From UBA1535 sp002323775 (lineage in GTDB: Bacteria > Bacillota > Clostridia > Tissierellales > Sedimentibacteraceae), in NCBI GenBank assembly GCA_031993545.1, contig DAMAHZ010000008.1:7178-71177 (forward strand): a stretch of 64,000 nt of DNA. Reading direction: 5' to 3'. Of this stretch, positions 43,387 to 53,499 are shown piece by piece. The first letter of the stretch is position 1; the number at the start of each line of letters is the position of its first letter. Both the position numbers and the translations under genes were made by a program. Below the pieces are notes generated by a model. It ran no database searches, was not told the origin of the DNA, and saw nothing but the letters and a program-made list of their open reading frames with translations.

Positions 43387-44498
43387 TTATCTAGCTTTAT
43401 ATTTCAAATACTCATTAATAAATTTATCAATATTTCCATCCATTACAGACTGCGTATTACCTATCTCGGCGTTTGTCCTATGGTCTTTAACAAGGCTGTA
43501 TGGGTGAAAAACATATGATCTTATTTGACTTCCCCAAGCTATTTGATTGTATTTTCCCTGTATGTCCTCAATTTTTTCCTTATGCTCTGCCTCTTTTATC
43601 TCAATTAATTTTCCCTTTAACATCTTCAAGGCAACATCTTTGTTTTTATGTTGCGAACGTTCATTTTGACATGACACTACTACACCTGTTGGGATATGAG
43701 TAATTCTGACAGCAGAGTCCGTTGTATTAACATGCTGTCCTCCGGCTCCTCCTGAACGGAAGGTATCAATCCTTAAATCTGATTCATTTATTTCAATATT
43801 TGCATCATCGTCTATTTCAGGCATAACATCAATAGAAGCAAAGGATGTATNNNNNNNNNNATGGTGAAATTCTAACAAGTCTATGGACTCCTTTTTCACT
43901 TTTGATATATCCATAAACATTTATACCACTGATTAACAAGGTAGCACTTTTTATACCTGCCTCTGTATCCTTTAAAATATCCAATATGCTTACTTTATAG
44001 TCATGTGCTTCTGCCCATCTTATATACATTCTAAGAAGCATATCAGCCCAATCTTGAGCCTCTGTTCCTCCGGCTCCTGCATGTATAGATAAAATCGCAT
44101 TGTTCTTATCATATTCTCCGCTCAAAAGTGTTCTTAGCTTAAGATTATCTAAGGTACTATCCAAGCTTTTCATTTCTGAGTTTAGCTCTGCTATATTGTT
44201 CTCATCTGCACCATTTACAGTATTATCTTCTTCTCTGACAAGCTCAAGCAAAACTTCAAAATCCTCGACAGCAGCCTGCATATTCTCATATTCTTTTATT
44301 GTATCTGTATTAGATTTTAAGCTTTGAGAAACTTTTCCTGCGTGTTCAGTATCATTCCAAAAATTAGGGTCTTGCATATATTTCTCAAAATCAATATTTT
44401 CTTCTCTAAGTCTTGGTAAGTCAAAGAGAAACGCCTACCTCATCTAGTATAGTCTTAAATTTTTTTAATTTCTCTGTATATTCATACAGGTCTAACAT
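43387..44498 (-). CDS. prfB: Peptide chain release factor 2, with programmed +1 frameshift and an assembly gap
   Basis: Terminates translation at UGA/UAA. The gene starts at ATG 44498 (MLDLYEYTEKLKKFKTILDE) and reaches an in-frame TGA at plus 44421-44423 within CTTTGAC, the classic RF2 autoregulatory +1 frameshift site. Translation then continues DLPRLREENIDFEKYM. The body has GGAGGQHVN, the GGQ loop. A run of 10 N (43851-43860) interrupts the segment between VRISP and TSFAS. It does not keep the frame; the family would need about 21 bases there. So the break is an assembly artefact, and the gene is probably intact. Downstream of secA, the usual order. Confidence 0.93.
43851..43860. other. 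Assembly gap (10 N)
   Basis: Ten undetermined bases inside prfB. Flanking codons need about 21 bases to restore the conserved reading, so the N count is a placeholder. Confidence 0.95.
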
Positions 44499-44535
44499 CT
44501 TAATCATTCCCTTCATTATTTTATAATTAAAAAAT

Positions 44536-45015
44536 TTATATATCTATGTTGTTTTCAAATTTTTGTTGCAATAGCTGTATCCATTTTTTTCTGTCATTTA
44601 CTACAAATTTATCTTCTTCGTCAACTGAAATTATTTTCAGACCATTTGGTACTACTCCTAATGTTAAATATTTTTCAACTTTTTGGATTATAGCAAGAGG
44701 GATAATCATTTCATGATTTTGTATGTTATTATTGTGTGATATGAAAATCAATAATTTATCTGTTAAATATAACCAACCCCCAACAGCTTCTTTACCCATA
44801 AAATGATTCGCTGCACCATCAAAAATAATTGTATTTTCTTTAGAAATTTCGTCCTTAATTTTTTCAAAATTTTTAATTTGCTTTTTTACAAATACACTAA
44901 TAATCAATCCAAACAATATTCCTCCGATAATACCGGAAATTGCACTTTTCGTGACTAAGCCAAAGAGTATTCCAAATAATAACCCTGAAAGAATATATTT
45001 ATTAAAAAAATTCAT
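44536..45015 (-). CDS. Small membrane protein with GRAM-like domain
   Basis: 159 residues: two N-terminal membrane helices (LLFGILFGLVTKSAISGIIGG region), then a beta-rich soluble domain with GKEAVGGWLYLTDKLLIFIS, which resembles the core of GRAM domains (W-L-Y-L-T-x-x-x-L-I-F). GRAM domains bind lipid or protein at membranes; the bacterial role is unknown. Lies between secA and prfB. Start at 45015 assigned by length; spacing to a ribosome binding site (GAGGTAACAAAG) is acceptable. Confidence 0.7.
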   Translation of the reverse strand: MNFFNKYILSGLLFGILFGLVTKSAISGIIGGILFGLIISVFVKKQIKNFEKIKDEISKENTIIFDGAANHFMGKEAVGGWLYLTDKLLIFISHNNNIQNHEMIIPLAIIQKVEKYLTLGVVPNGLKIISVDEEDKFVVNDRKKWIQLLQQKFENNIDI

Positions 45016-45111
45016 CTTTGTTACCTCTTGCTATATAATGTTTTTGTCCACGAATTATAAAAAACGTGGACATCTTGCATTTTACTTCTATCAGCTAAGC
45101 CTTATAACAGA

Positions 45112-47868
45112 CTATTTTCCACAACATTGTTTGTATTTTTTACCGCTTCCACAAGGACAAAGATCATTTCTGCCAACCTTTTTTTCTTTTTTAACAACTG
45201 GCTTTCTCTTAATCTCTGATTCATCACCTGAGTTTGTTCCTGTTATTTTAGCAACCATTTCACGCTGCATCTTTTGCTGCGGCATTACTCTAAACAGCAT
45301 TTTAACAGTATCTGCTTTGATGTTTTCGATTAATTCTTCAAACATATCAAAGCCCTCTTTTTGGTATGCACGTACAGGGTCTTCGTTGCCCAATGCTCTT
45401 AATCCGATACCTTGACGCAATTGGTCCATAGCATCTATATGATCCATCCACAAGCCGTCTACAGCCTTTAAAAGAACTATTCTTTCAACCTCTCTAAAGG
45501 TCTCAATTCCAAATTCTTCTTCCTTTTTAGCGTATAATGCTTCAGACATTTTCTTGATAATATCAAAAAGCTTATCCTTTGTCAAATTGTCTATATCTTT
45601 TTTATCTATATTGAACTTTATAGAAAATAAATCTTCTATATATTTACTTAAATCTTCAAAATCCCACTCTGATGGATATTTATCATCAGAGGTATACATT
45701 GTAATACCTTTGTGGATTAGGTCATCAATCATACCCTTGATATTTTCTACTAAGCTTTCTCCAAGCAAAACTTTTCTTCTCTCTGCATATATAACTTCTC
45801 TTTGCTTGTTCATTACATTATCATACTGCAAAACGTGCTTTCTTACATTAAAGTTTCTGCCCTCAACTCTACCCTGAGCAGTTTCTATTGTTTTTGTGAG
45901 TATTTTATGCTCTAATGGCTCATCCTCTGGCAACTGCAATGTTTCAACCATGAACTTTATCTTATCACCAGCAAACAGTCGCATTAAATCGTCCTCAAGA
46001 GATATATAAAATCTTGAAGCACCAGCATCTCCCTGTCTTCCTGAACGTCCCCTTAGCTGATTATCAATACGTCTTGACTCGTGTCTTTCTGTACCGATGA
46101 TGTACAATCCACCTGCTGCCTTTACTTTTTCCTGCTCATCTCTTAATTCATCTTTTGCTTCTTGTAACAGCTTCTTGTAAACAGCTCTTGCTTCAAGAAC
46201 TTCCTCGTCATGAACCTCGTCAAAGCCATCACATACTGCTACGATTTCATCACTGTACTTTTTCGACTTCATTTTGTGCTTAGCTAAAAACTCTGGATTT
46301 CCACCAAGAACTATATCTGTACCACGACCTGCCATATTTGTAGCAATAGTAACTGCCCCGTATCTACCTGCCTGAGCAACTATATCAGCTTCCTTTTCAT
46401 GCTGTTTAGCGTTAAGAACCTCATGAGGAACACCATGTTTTTTTAATATTTTACTTAAAAGCTCTGATTTTTCAATAGAAATAGTACCTACAAGTATAGG
46501 CTGTCCTGTCTTATGAACCTCAATTATTTCGTTGATAATTGCTCTGAACTTAACTTCCTCTGATTTGTAGACAAAGTCTGCTTTATCATCTCTTATAACC
46601 GGTAAATTTGTTGGTATCTCAATAACATCTACACCATATATCTCTCTGAACTCATCTTCCTCAGTCTTAGCCGTACCAGTCATACCAGAGAGTTTTTTAT
46701 ACATTCTAAAGTAATTTTGAAATGTTATAGTAGCAAGAGTTTTTGACTCTTTTCTAACTTCCAGCTTTTCTTTAGCTTCTATTGCTTGATGCAATCCATT
46801 AGAATACCTTCTTCCATACATCAGTCTTCCTGTGAATTCATCAACTATTATAATTTCTCCGTCTGTAACTATATAGTCTATATCATTTCTCATAGTATTG
46901 TGAGCCTTTAGGGCTTGATTGATGTGGTGGCTTATTTCCATGTTTTCCGGATCAGCCAGGTTTTCTATGTTGAAAAATCTTTCTGCCTTCTCAATACCTT
47001 TTGATGTAAGAGTTACATTTTTCGCTTTTTCATCAACAATGAAATCAAATTTGTTGTCATCTTCATCTTCATTGTTTCCTAAAATATAATCAATCTTTGA
47101 CTTTTTCTCATCTGGATTTTCTACCTTACCTTTTAATGGTCTAACAAAGTCATCAGCCAATGTGTACAAATGTGTTGATTTCTCACCCTCACCAGAGATA
47201 ATAAGCGGAGTTCTCGCCTCGTCAATCAAAATACTGTCAACCTCGTCAATAATACAGAAGTTTAGGTCTCTTTGTACCATTTCTTCTCTTTGTATAACCA
47301 TATTATCTCTTAGATAATCAAAGCCGTACTCATTATTTGTACCATAAGTGATGTCACAATTATAGCTTTCTCTCCTCTCGGCATTAGATATCCCATGGAT
47401 AATACATCCTACTGTGAGTCCAAGGAAGTTATAAATTTTACTCATCCATTCCTTATGAGTTTTAGCCAAGTAATCATTTACTGTAACAATATGGACTCCT
47501 TTTCCTTCTAAGGCGTTCAAATACGCAGGAAAAGTTGAAACCAATGTTTTTCCCTCTCCAGTCTTCATCTCAGATATTCTTCCTTGATGAAGAATGACTC
47601 CTCCAATAATTTGAACTCTGTGAGCCCTTTGTCCTATTGTTCTCATAGCAGCTTCTCTTACGGTAGCAAATGCTTCTGGCAAAATATCATCTAATGTTTC
47701 GCCATTTTGTAATCTTTCTTTAAACTCATTTGTTTTTGCTTTTAACTCATCATCAGAAAGCTTGTGATATTCTTCTTCTAATGCCTCAATTTTATCTACT
47801 GTCGGTGTTATCCTTTTAATTTCCTTTTCACTATATGAGCCAAAAATCTTTTCTAAAAAATTTTTCAT
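45112..47868 (-). CDS. secA: Protein translocase ATPase SecA
   Basis: Motor of Sec-dependent protein export. 918 residues: Walker A MKTGEGKTLVST, DEAD-like motif IIDEVDSILIDEART, the preprotein cross-linking domain, then TNMAGRGTDIVLGG and the scaffold/wing regions. The C-terminus GRNDLCPCGSGKKYKQCC is a zinc-binding SEC-C motif for SecB or ribosome contacts. The start at 47868 opens MKNFLEKIFGSYSEKEIKR. Operon-like position with two flavoprotein genes upstream; no secA2 is in this window. Confidence 0.97.
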   Translation of the reverse strand: MKNFLEKIFGSYSEKEIKRITPTVDKIEALEEEYHKLSDDELKAKTNEFKERLQNGETLDDILPEAFATVREAAMRTIGQRAHRVQIIGGVILHQGRISEMKTGEGKTLVSTFPAYLNALEGKGVHIVTVNDYLAKTHKEWMSKIYNFLGLTVGCIIHGISNAERRESYNCDITYGTNNEYGFDYLRDNMVIQREEMVQRDLNFCIIDEVDSILIDEARTPLIISGEGEKSTHLYTLADDFVRPLKGKVENPDEKKSKIDYILGNNEDEDDNKFDFIVDEKAKNVTLTSKGIEKAERFFNIENLADPENMEISHHINQALKAHNTMRNDIDYIVTDGEIIIVDEFTGRLMYGRRYSNGLHQAIEAKEKLEVRKESKTLATITFQNYFRMYKKLSGMTGTAKTEEDEFREIYGVDVIEIPTNLPVIRDDKADFVYKSEEVKFRAIINEIIEVHKTGQPILVGTISIEKSELLSKILKKHGVPHEVLNAKQHEKEADIVAQAGRYGAVTIATNMAGRGTDIVLGGNPEFLAKHKMKSKKYSDEIVAVCDGFDEVHDEEVLEARAVYKKLLQEAKDELRDEQEKVKAAGGLYIIGTERHESRRIDNQLRGRSGRQGDAGASRFYISLEDDLMRLFAGDKIKFMVETLQLPEDEPLEHKILTKTIETAQGRVEGRNFNVRKHVLQYDNVMNKQREVIYAERRKVLLGESLVENIKGMIDDLIHKGITMYTSDDKYPSEWDFEDLSKYIEDLFSIKFNIDKKDIDNLTKDKLFDIIKKMSEALYAKKEEEFGIETFREVERIVLLKAVDGLWMDHIDAMDQLRQGIGLRALGNEDPVRAYQKEGFDMFEELIENIKADTVKMLFRVMPQQKMQREMVAKITGTNSGDESEIKRKPVVKKEKKVGRNDLCPCGSGKKYKQCCGK

Positions 47869-47896
47869 TTTTCCTCCATATGCCTACATTATATTT

Positions 47897-49156
47897 TCAA
47901 ACAGAAGCGCTCGCACTATATCCTGCCAGATATCCCGAACTCCATGCCCATTGTAAATTAAATCCTCCACAATCGCCATCAACATCCAAAACCTCACCCG
48001 CAAAATACAGTCCCTTTTCTTTCTTAGATTCCATTGTTTTTGAATCTATTTCATCAACACAAACCCCACCAGCTGTTGTCTGTGCCTGCTGCCAGTCATT
48101 ATGTCCTACAACCTCTATTTTCCATTCTTTTAAAACATTTATGATTGAATAAATATTCTTTTTATTAAGCTTATTACATTTATCCTGTGCACCTGCAAGC
48201 TTGTCATCGATTTTTATATTTGCAAGGCTTAAAATAACAGGTATTAATTTTTTATTAATCAATCCATTAAAGCTTTCTTCTAAAGTCTTATCCTTTTGCT
48301 TTGCAAATCTCTTTGATAAAATCTCAAAAAGCTCATTTTTATTAAATTCTGGGAACATATCTACAATCACATATGCCTTTTTCTTGTCATATATAAGATT
48401 TATTGCCTCCCTGCTAATTTGAAGAATTGGAGGTCCAGATATTCCATAATCAGTAAACAGTATCTCTCCATCTTCTCTCCTAATTAAATCAGAGTCTGAA
48501 AAGCAAGAGGCTGCACCGTCAAATTTTACTCCGGATATTTTCTTTAAATAATCTGCATCAAGCTTTAATTGAACCAATGCGGGAAATTGCCTTATTATTT
48601 TATGACCCAAGCCTTTTGCAAGCTCGTACCCATCTCCTGTACAGCCATATTGTAAACCAGCCTTTCCTCCTGTGGAAATAATTACCTTGTCTGTACTAAA
48701 AATCCCATTATCCGTAATTATATCAAACCCAGCTTTGTTTTTTCTTAAGCTTTTTACTTTATGTTCTGTTATTTCTTTTATATTATACCTGCTAAGCTCA
48801 TATCTAAGATTATCTAACACACTTGATGCTTGCAACGAATAAGGATATACCTTACCATTTTCTTCTATGCGAGGATAAATTCCTAAGCCTTCAAAAAAAT
48901 CAAGAGTGCTGTTAATATCAAATGAATTGATAACTTCCTCTATAAAACTAAGATTATTTCCATGGTAATCATTGACAGAGGTATTGACATTAGTATAATT
49001 GCATCTTCCGTTGCCTGTTGCTAAAATTTTCTTGCCAAGTCTATTAGATTTTTCATAAATGCAAACCTCGGCTCCATTTCTTGCTGCTACTATCGCAGCC
49101 ATCATACCAGCAGCCCCACCGCCTATTATGGCAACTTTTATTTTCACTTTACTCAC
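47897..49156 (-). CDS. HI0933/BaiN-family flavoprotein
   Basis: 419 residues. N-terminal FAD-binding Rossmann motif VAIIGGGAAGMMAAI, then NRLGKKILATGNGRCNYTN typical of the HI0933 (COG2081) group, and the C-terminal FAGEVLDVDGDCGGFNLQWAWSSG that closes the FAD site. Members have been linked to bile acid reduction (BaiN) and other reductions, but the substrate of most is unknown. It directly follows a second flavoprotein gene with a 39-base gap. Confidence 0.88.
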   Translation of the reverse strand: MSKVKIKVAIIGGGAAGMMAAIVAARNGAEVCIYEKSNRLGKKILATGNGRCNYTNVNTSVNDYHGNNLSFIEEVINSFDINSTLDFFEGLGIYPRIEENGKVYPYSLQASSVLDNLRYELSRYNIKEITEHKVKSLRKNKAGFDIITDNGIFSTDKVIISTGGKAGLQYGCTGDGYELAKGLGHKIIRQFPALVQLKLDADYLKKISGVKFDGAASCFSDSDLIRREDGEILFTDYGISGPPILQISREAINLIYDKKKAYVIVDMFPEFNKNELFEILSKRFAKQKDKTLEESFNGLINKKLIPVILSLANIKIDDKLAGAQDKCNKLNKKNIYSIINVLKEWKIEVVGHNDWQQAQTTAGGVCVDEIDSKTMESKKEKGLYFAGEVLDVDGDCGGFNLQWAWSSGYLAGYSASASV

Positions 49157-49195
49157 AACCTTTTTAATCAGTATATTTATTCGATATTTTCAGTA

Positions 49196-50794
49196 TTATT
49201 TCAATTTAGTACTTGGCTTATACTTTTTCATTATAGTTTCTGCTACCTTTAATCCATCTATTGCAGCTGACATGATACCCCCTGCATAACCTGCACCCTC
49301 ACCGCAAGGATATAATCCCTTGACACTGCTCTCAAAATCATCATCTCTTACAATTCTGACAGGTGATGAGGTCCTTGTTTCAACAGCAGTTAAAACAGCA
49401 TCACTTCTATTAAATCCTTCCATATATCTTCCAAATTCATTTATTCCCTCTATCAAGCTCTCACAGACAAAATCAGGCAGACATTGTCTTAAATTTGCAA
49501 AGACAACGCCCGGTCTATATGTAGGATAAATTTCTCCGTAATTTTTAGATAATACATTTTTTTCAAAATCTCCAAACAGCTGTGCCGGAGCATTATAATT
49601 AGAGCCAGCAATTTCAAATGCCAATCTCTCATATTTTCTTTGAAATTCAATACCCGCCAATGGATTATCAGTATCAAAATCCTCAGGATTTACAGATACT
49701 ATTATCGCACTGTTGGAATTTTCCAAATCTCTGTCACGATAGCTCATTCCATTTGTTACTACAGTATTTGCCTCTGAAGATGAGCCTGTAACTATTCCGC
49801 CCGGACACATACAAAATGTATAAACGGCTCTGCCATTTTTACATTTGTGTACAAACTTATAATCAGCCGCTCCAAGCTTAGGATGATGTGCATAATCTCC
49901 GTATTGAGCTTGATTTACCATAGCCTGTCGATGCTCTATTCTAACGCCGATAGCAAATGGCTTTGGCTCTAAAGTAAGATAATTATTAAGCATCTCAAAT
50001 GTATCTCTGGCACTGTGTCCAATGGCTAAAACAGCGACTTCTGTATCTAAAATATGATTTTGTGTTATAACTCTTGTAAGTCTTTCACCCTTTACATTTA
50101 TATCTAAAACTTTTTCTTCAAATCTAAATGTTCCGCCAAGACTTATTATTTTTTCTCTGATATTTACAATAACCCCTCTCAAAACATCTGTTCCGATATG
50201 AGGCTTATTAAAATAAAGTATTTCTTCCGAAGCTCCGGCTAATACAAATTCATTTAAAACTCTTGTTCCCCTTTTTGATCTGTCTTTAATTAAAGTGTTG
50301 AGCTTGCCATCAGAAAATGTTCCGGCTCCACCCTCTCCGAACTGTATATTTGAATTCTCATTTAAAGTCCCATTGCCCCAAAATTTCTCTATATCCTTAA
50401 CCCTATCAGGAACTTTTTTTCCACGTTCAATTATAATAGGTTTATATCCATTTTCTGCCAAAACAAGACCACAAAATAAGCCTGCCGGCCCACTTCCGAT
50501 AATTACTGGCCTATTATCCAATTCTGTTTCACCTGTTATTTTAGCTTCATATCTATATGGCTCAACCACAGAAATATTTGAATTTTTCTTAGGTATCTTT
50601 ATATCCTCTTTGGTTTCTATATCAACTGTATATATAAACAGTATATTGTCTTTTTTTCTTGCATCTATTGATTTTTTAAATATTTCAATTGAATCTATTT
50701 TATCTTCTGATATTCTTAATTCAGAAGCTATCTCTGCCCTAAATTCCTCCTCGCTATGATCTATAGGCAACTTAATCTGCTGAATTCTGTACAT
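49196..50794 (-). CDS. FAD-dependent dehydrogenase, COG2509 family
   Basis: 532 residues. An N-terminal domain of ~90 residues precedes the FAD motif VIIGSGPAGLFCGLVLAENG, then NIQFGEGGAGTFSDGKLNT and, near the C-terminus, YPCGEGAGYAGGIMSAAIDGL. This combination is typical of the COG2509 uncharacterised dehydrogenases often annotated as NAD(P)/FAD-dependent oxidoreductases. The substrate is unknown. It precedes the HI0933-like gene and secA. The ATG opens MYRIQQIKLPIDH. Confidence 0.88.
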   Translation of the reverse strand: MYRIQQIKLPIDHSEEEFRAEIASELRISEDKIDSIEIFKKSIDARKKDNILFIYTVDIETKEDIKIPKKNSNISVVEPYRYEAKITGETELDNRPVIIGSGPAGLFCGLVLAENGYKPIIIERGKKVPDRVKDIEKFWGNGTLNENSNIQFGEGGAGTFSDGKLNTLIKDRSKRGTRVLNEFVLAGASEEILYFNKPHIGTDVLRGVIVNIREKIISLGGTFRFEEKVLDINVKGERLTRVITQNHILDTEVAVLAIGHSARDTFEMLNNYLTLEPKPFAIGVRIEHRQAMVNQAQYGDYAHHPKLGAADYKFVHKCKNGRAVYTFCMCPGGIVTGSSSEANTVVTNGMSYRDRDLENSNSAIIVSVNPEDFDTDNPLAGIEFQRKYERLAFEIAGSNYNAPAQLFGDFEKNVLSKNYGEIYPTYRPGVVFANLRQCLPDFVCESLIEGINEFGRYMEGFNRSDAVLTAVETRTSSPVRIVRDDDFESSVKGLYPCGEGAGYAGGIMSAAIDGLKVAETIMKKYKPSTKLK

Positions 50795-51018
50795 TTTTAA
50801 CTCCTTTTATTATGCAGTAATAAAGTCTTGCACACAAGACTTATGCTATATTTTTTACTATTTTTTAAGACTTCAATATTATACCACAATATAATATTTT
50901 TTACGAATAATTTTTTATATTAAAATTTTTTAATAAATCGACAATATATATTAATTTTATAAATTTTGAACATACTACAATGATAAAGACTTAAATTAAA
51001 AGATTGGAATAGCTTTCT
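50795..51018. other. Divergent intergenic region with short palindrome
   Basis: Separates two divergent genes. AAGTCTTGCACACAAGACTT at about 50824-50845 is an almost perfect palindrome near the start of the COG2509 gene and may be an operator or an RNA hairpin. The rest is AT-rich and shows no gene. Confidence 0.5.
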
Positions 51019-51885
51019 ATGAAAATAACAAAAAGCAAATTTGCTGCAATAATATTTATGCTAGTATCCGCATTATCGTATTCCATTATGCAGTTTTGTG
51101 TTAAATTAACCCCTGACATACCCATAATGGAAAAAATATTGATAAGGAATTTTTTTAGCATGATAATAGCATTTATCATAATAAAGAAGAAAAAATTATC
51201 GTTGTTTGGAGCTAAGAAGAATCAAAAATATTTGTTTGGAAGAACGCTTGGCGGATATCTTGGAATGAATTTATTCTTTATTGGAACAATGCAGGTAACT
51301 CTTTCAGTTGCTGCTATAATCAACAAGCTTTCGCCATTTGTTGTTATGATTTTAGCATACTTTTTCTTAAAGGAGAAAATAACTAAGTATCATATAATAG
51401 CTTTGCTATTATCTCTTTTTGGCTCATGGCTTGTCATAAAACCTCAATTTAGTTCATCAATAATGCCTATAGTAATACTATTAATTTCGGCAATTTTATC
51501 AGGTATTGCTTTTACCTCTTTAAGAGCATTGGGAGATAAGGAAAATGAATTTACAATAGTTTTTCACTATTCATTTATATCGGTCATGGTAAGCATACCA
51601 TTTTTATTATTTAGCTTTGTGATACCAGACTTAAAAAGTACACTTATTTTGCTATCTGTTGGTGTATTTGCAGCGATAGGTCAGATAGCATTGACTTATG
51701 CGTATAAACTGGCCCCAGCATCAGAAGTATCTGTATATGACTACTCAAATATTATATTTTCAAGTATAATTGGATATATGTTTATGCAGGAACAGCTTGA
51801 CTGGCTAGAAATTTTAGGAATTGCTATTATTATAGTTTCGTCGATTATAGTCTATAAGCAAAATAATTCTAAAAAAATAGTTTAG
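51019..51885 (+). CDS. EamA/DMT family transporter
   Basis: 288 residues with about ten membrane helices in two five-helix EamA repeats; the motif region IINKLSPFVVMILAYFFLKEK ends repeat one and SVYDYSNIIFSSIIGYMFMQE repeat two. Drug/metabolite transporters of this kind export amino acids, nucleobases or other small molecules; the substrate is unknown. Convergent with an Lrp-family gene, across a dispersed-type hairpin; the Lrp link suggests but does not prove amino acid export. Confidence 0.9.
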   Translation: MKITKSKFAAIIFMLVSALSYSIMQFCVKLTPDIPIMEKILIRNFFSMIIAFIIIKKKKLSLFGAKKNQKYLFGRTLGGYLGMNLFFIGTMQVTLSVAAIINKLSPFVVMILAYFFLKEKITKYHIIALLLSLFGSWLVIKPQFSSSIMPIVILLISAILSGIAFTSLRALGDKENEFTIVFHYSFISVMVSIPFLLFSFVIPDLKSTLILLSVGVFAAIGQIALTYAYKLAPASEVSVYDYSNIIFSSIIGYMFMQEQLDWLEILGIAIIIVSSIIVYKQNNSKKIV

Positions 51886-51921
51886 CGAGGAGCTTCCTTA
51901 CACAACTCTTTGCTAAACTAT
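51877..51921. repeat. TTTAGCGAAGAG-family hairpin, copy 5
   Basis: ATAGTTTAGCGAGGAG pairs with CTCTTTGCTAAACTAT; loop CTTCCTTACACAA. It overlaps the end of the EamA gene and lies between convergent stops. Loop and stem resemble the copy at 5765. Confidence 0.72.
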
Positions 51922-51930
51922 CTTTTATCA

Positions 51931-52356
51931 TTAAATCGGAGCATTTTCTATTGGACTAGACATTATTATGTATGTTTCAGTGTTTCCGTAAAACTGAACC
52001 TTGCCAACAAGCTCCTCAAGATGAGACATCTCTTTCAAATAAGCCTTTAATATCATGCTATAAGGTCCAGTAACATGATGACACTCAACAATTTCTTGTG
52101 ATTTTTTAGCAAATTCCAAGAATTTATCCTGTTTTTCAGGCTTTATCGCTGCATTCATAAATACGCAAATAGGCTTGCCGACCTTATTGTTATTTACAAT
52201 AGCTTTATATTTCTCTATTATTCCTGATTCCTCTAGTCTTTTAACTCTCTCTGCAACAGCCGGTGGACTAAGCGAAACAGTTTTACCCAAATCCTTCATA
52301 GATATTCTTCCGTCTCTTTGCAATATGTCAATTATTTTTAAATCTGTAGTATCCAA
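51931..52356 (-). CDS. Lrp/AsnC family transcriptional regulator
   Basis: 141 residues. N-terminal HTH (KIIDILQRDGRISMKDLGKTVSLSPPAVAERVKRLEE-type, starting DTTDLKIIDIL), linker, and C-terminal RAM ligand-binding domain (VECHHVTGPYSMILKAYLK). It begins with TTG at 52356, because GGTGGTG lies just upstream and no ATG is near. Predicted amino acid-responsive regulator, perhaps of the neighbouring transporter. Confidence 0.92.
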   Translation of the reverse strand: MDTTDLKIIDILQRDGRISMKDLGKTVSLSPPAVAERVKRLEESGIIEKYKAIVNNNKVGKPICVFMNAAIKPEKQDKFLEFAKKSQEIVECHHVTGPYSMILKAYLKEMSHLEELVGKVQFYGNTETYIIMSSPIENAPI

Positions 52357-52716
52357 ATCTTCACCACCTTTATCTAGTAATGTAATATTATTATCTTGTA
52401 CTAATCTTAATTTAAAACCTCTAAAAAAATTTTATTTTCATGCAAATTCTAAAATCTATTTGCAAAGATATAGTTTTAAACTGAAATTTTTTGATATTTC
52501 TTAAATAATAACTATTATATCTTAGTCTTGCTATGCAAGTCATTTCTATAATATGCTAAGCACATTATATCATAATAATATAAAGTTAATCAAGCAAAAA
52601 CTTTAATTATAAAAGAAAAAAATAAAATTTCTTGTATTTATAATTATACTATAATATAATTTTGTTAAGATATAAATGTATTTTACATATTAAGACTAAA
52701 ATAATTGGAGGCTATT
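52357..52716. other. Divergent intergenic region
   Basis: About 360 AT-rich bases between the Lrp gene and the LUD gene. It should hold both promoters, but no hexamer pair stands out. A GGAGG at 52707-52711 belongs to the LUD gene. Nothing else seen. Confidence 0.5.
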
Positions 52717-53352
52717 ATGAATTTTTTAAAGGAAGCTTATAAGGTAAAAGCGAAAACTTTAATTAAAAATCTTGAGAAAAGAAATATGCAAGGCTTTTAT
52801 GTTGATAATAAGGAAGAAGCTTTGGAGAAGTTTATGACACTAATAAATGAGGGGGATGTTATAGCTTGGGGCGGCTCAACTACTGTTGACGAAATAGGAG
52901 TTAAAAAGCTTCTTGAGGAAAAAAATATTTCTGTAATTGACAGGGATAAAGCAAAATCACCGGAAGAAAGGGTACAGCTGATGAAAAAAGCATTGACAGC
53001 TGATGTATTTATAACAAGCACCAATGCGATTACAATGGATGGTGAACTCATGAATGTTGACGGTAGCGGAAACAGGCTTGCAGCATACAACTATGGTCCG
53101 GATTCTGTGATAGTTTTTGTTGGCATGAACAAGGTAGTGCCTGAATTAAGTGCTGCATTAGGTAGAATTCGCAGCGAAGCAACAGTTCCAAATGCAGTAA
53201 GAGTAAACGCACAGTCACCATGTAGTCTCACAGGCAAATGCTCCGAATGTACAGGCGATAGCAGTATATGCTGTCAAATACTAATTACAAGGTGCTCAAG
53301 ACCACAAAATAGAATTAAAGTAATACTTATTGGAGAGAGCTTAGGATTTTAA
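52717..53352 (+). CDS. LUD domain protein (LutC/YkgG-like)
   Basis: 211 residues. The LUD fold is marked by AWGGSTTVDEIG, ITSTNAITMDGELMNVDGSGNRLAA and FVGMNKVV. In B. subtilis LutC takes part in lactate oxidation, but single LUD proteins of this DUF162 type in clostridia have no known reaction. Four Cys near the C-terminus (C-S-L-T-G-K-C-S-E-C and CC) are typical. The ATG at 52717 follows GGAGG; a start four codons earlier would overlap that site. Confidence 0.85.
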   Translation: MNFLKEAYKVKAKTLIKNLEKRNMQGFYVDNKEEALEKFMTLINEGDVIAWGGSTTVDEIGVKKLLEEKNISVIDRDKAKSPEERVQLMKKALTADVFITSTNAITMDGELMNVDGSGNRLAAYNYGPDSVIVFVGMNKVVPELSAALGRIRSEATVPNAVRVNAQSPCSLTGKCSECTGDSSICCQILITRCSRPQNRIKVILIGESLGF

Positions 53353-53499
53353 TAATAATTCCTTATTTCAATAGCTATTAATATAAATTAATATTTCTTG
53401 AATTTATTTCAAATCTATAATATAATTATCAATGACTAATTAAAAATTGATAAACTTGGAAAACATTTTATTATAATTTAAAGAGAAAGGAAATTTATT

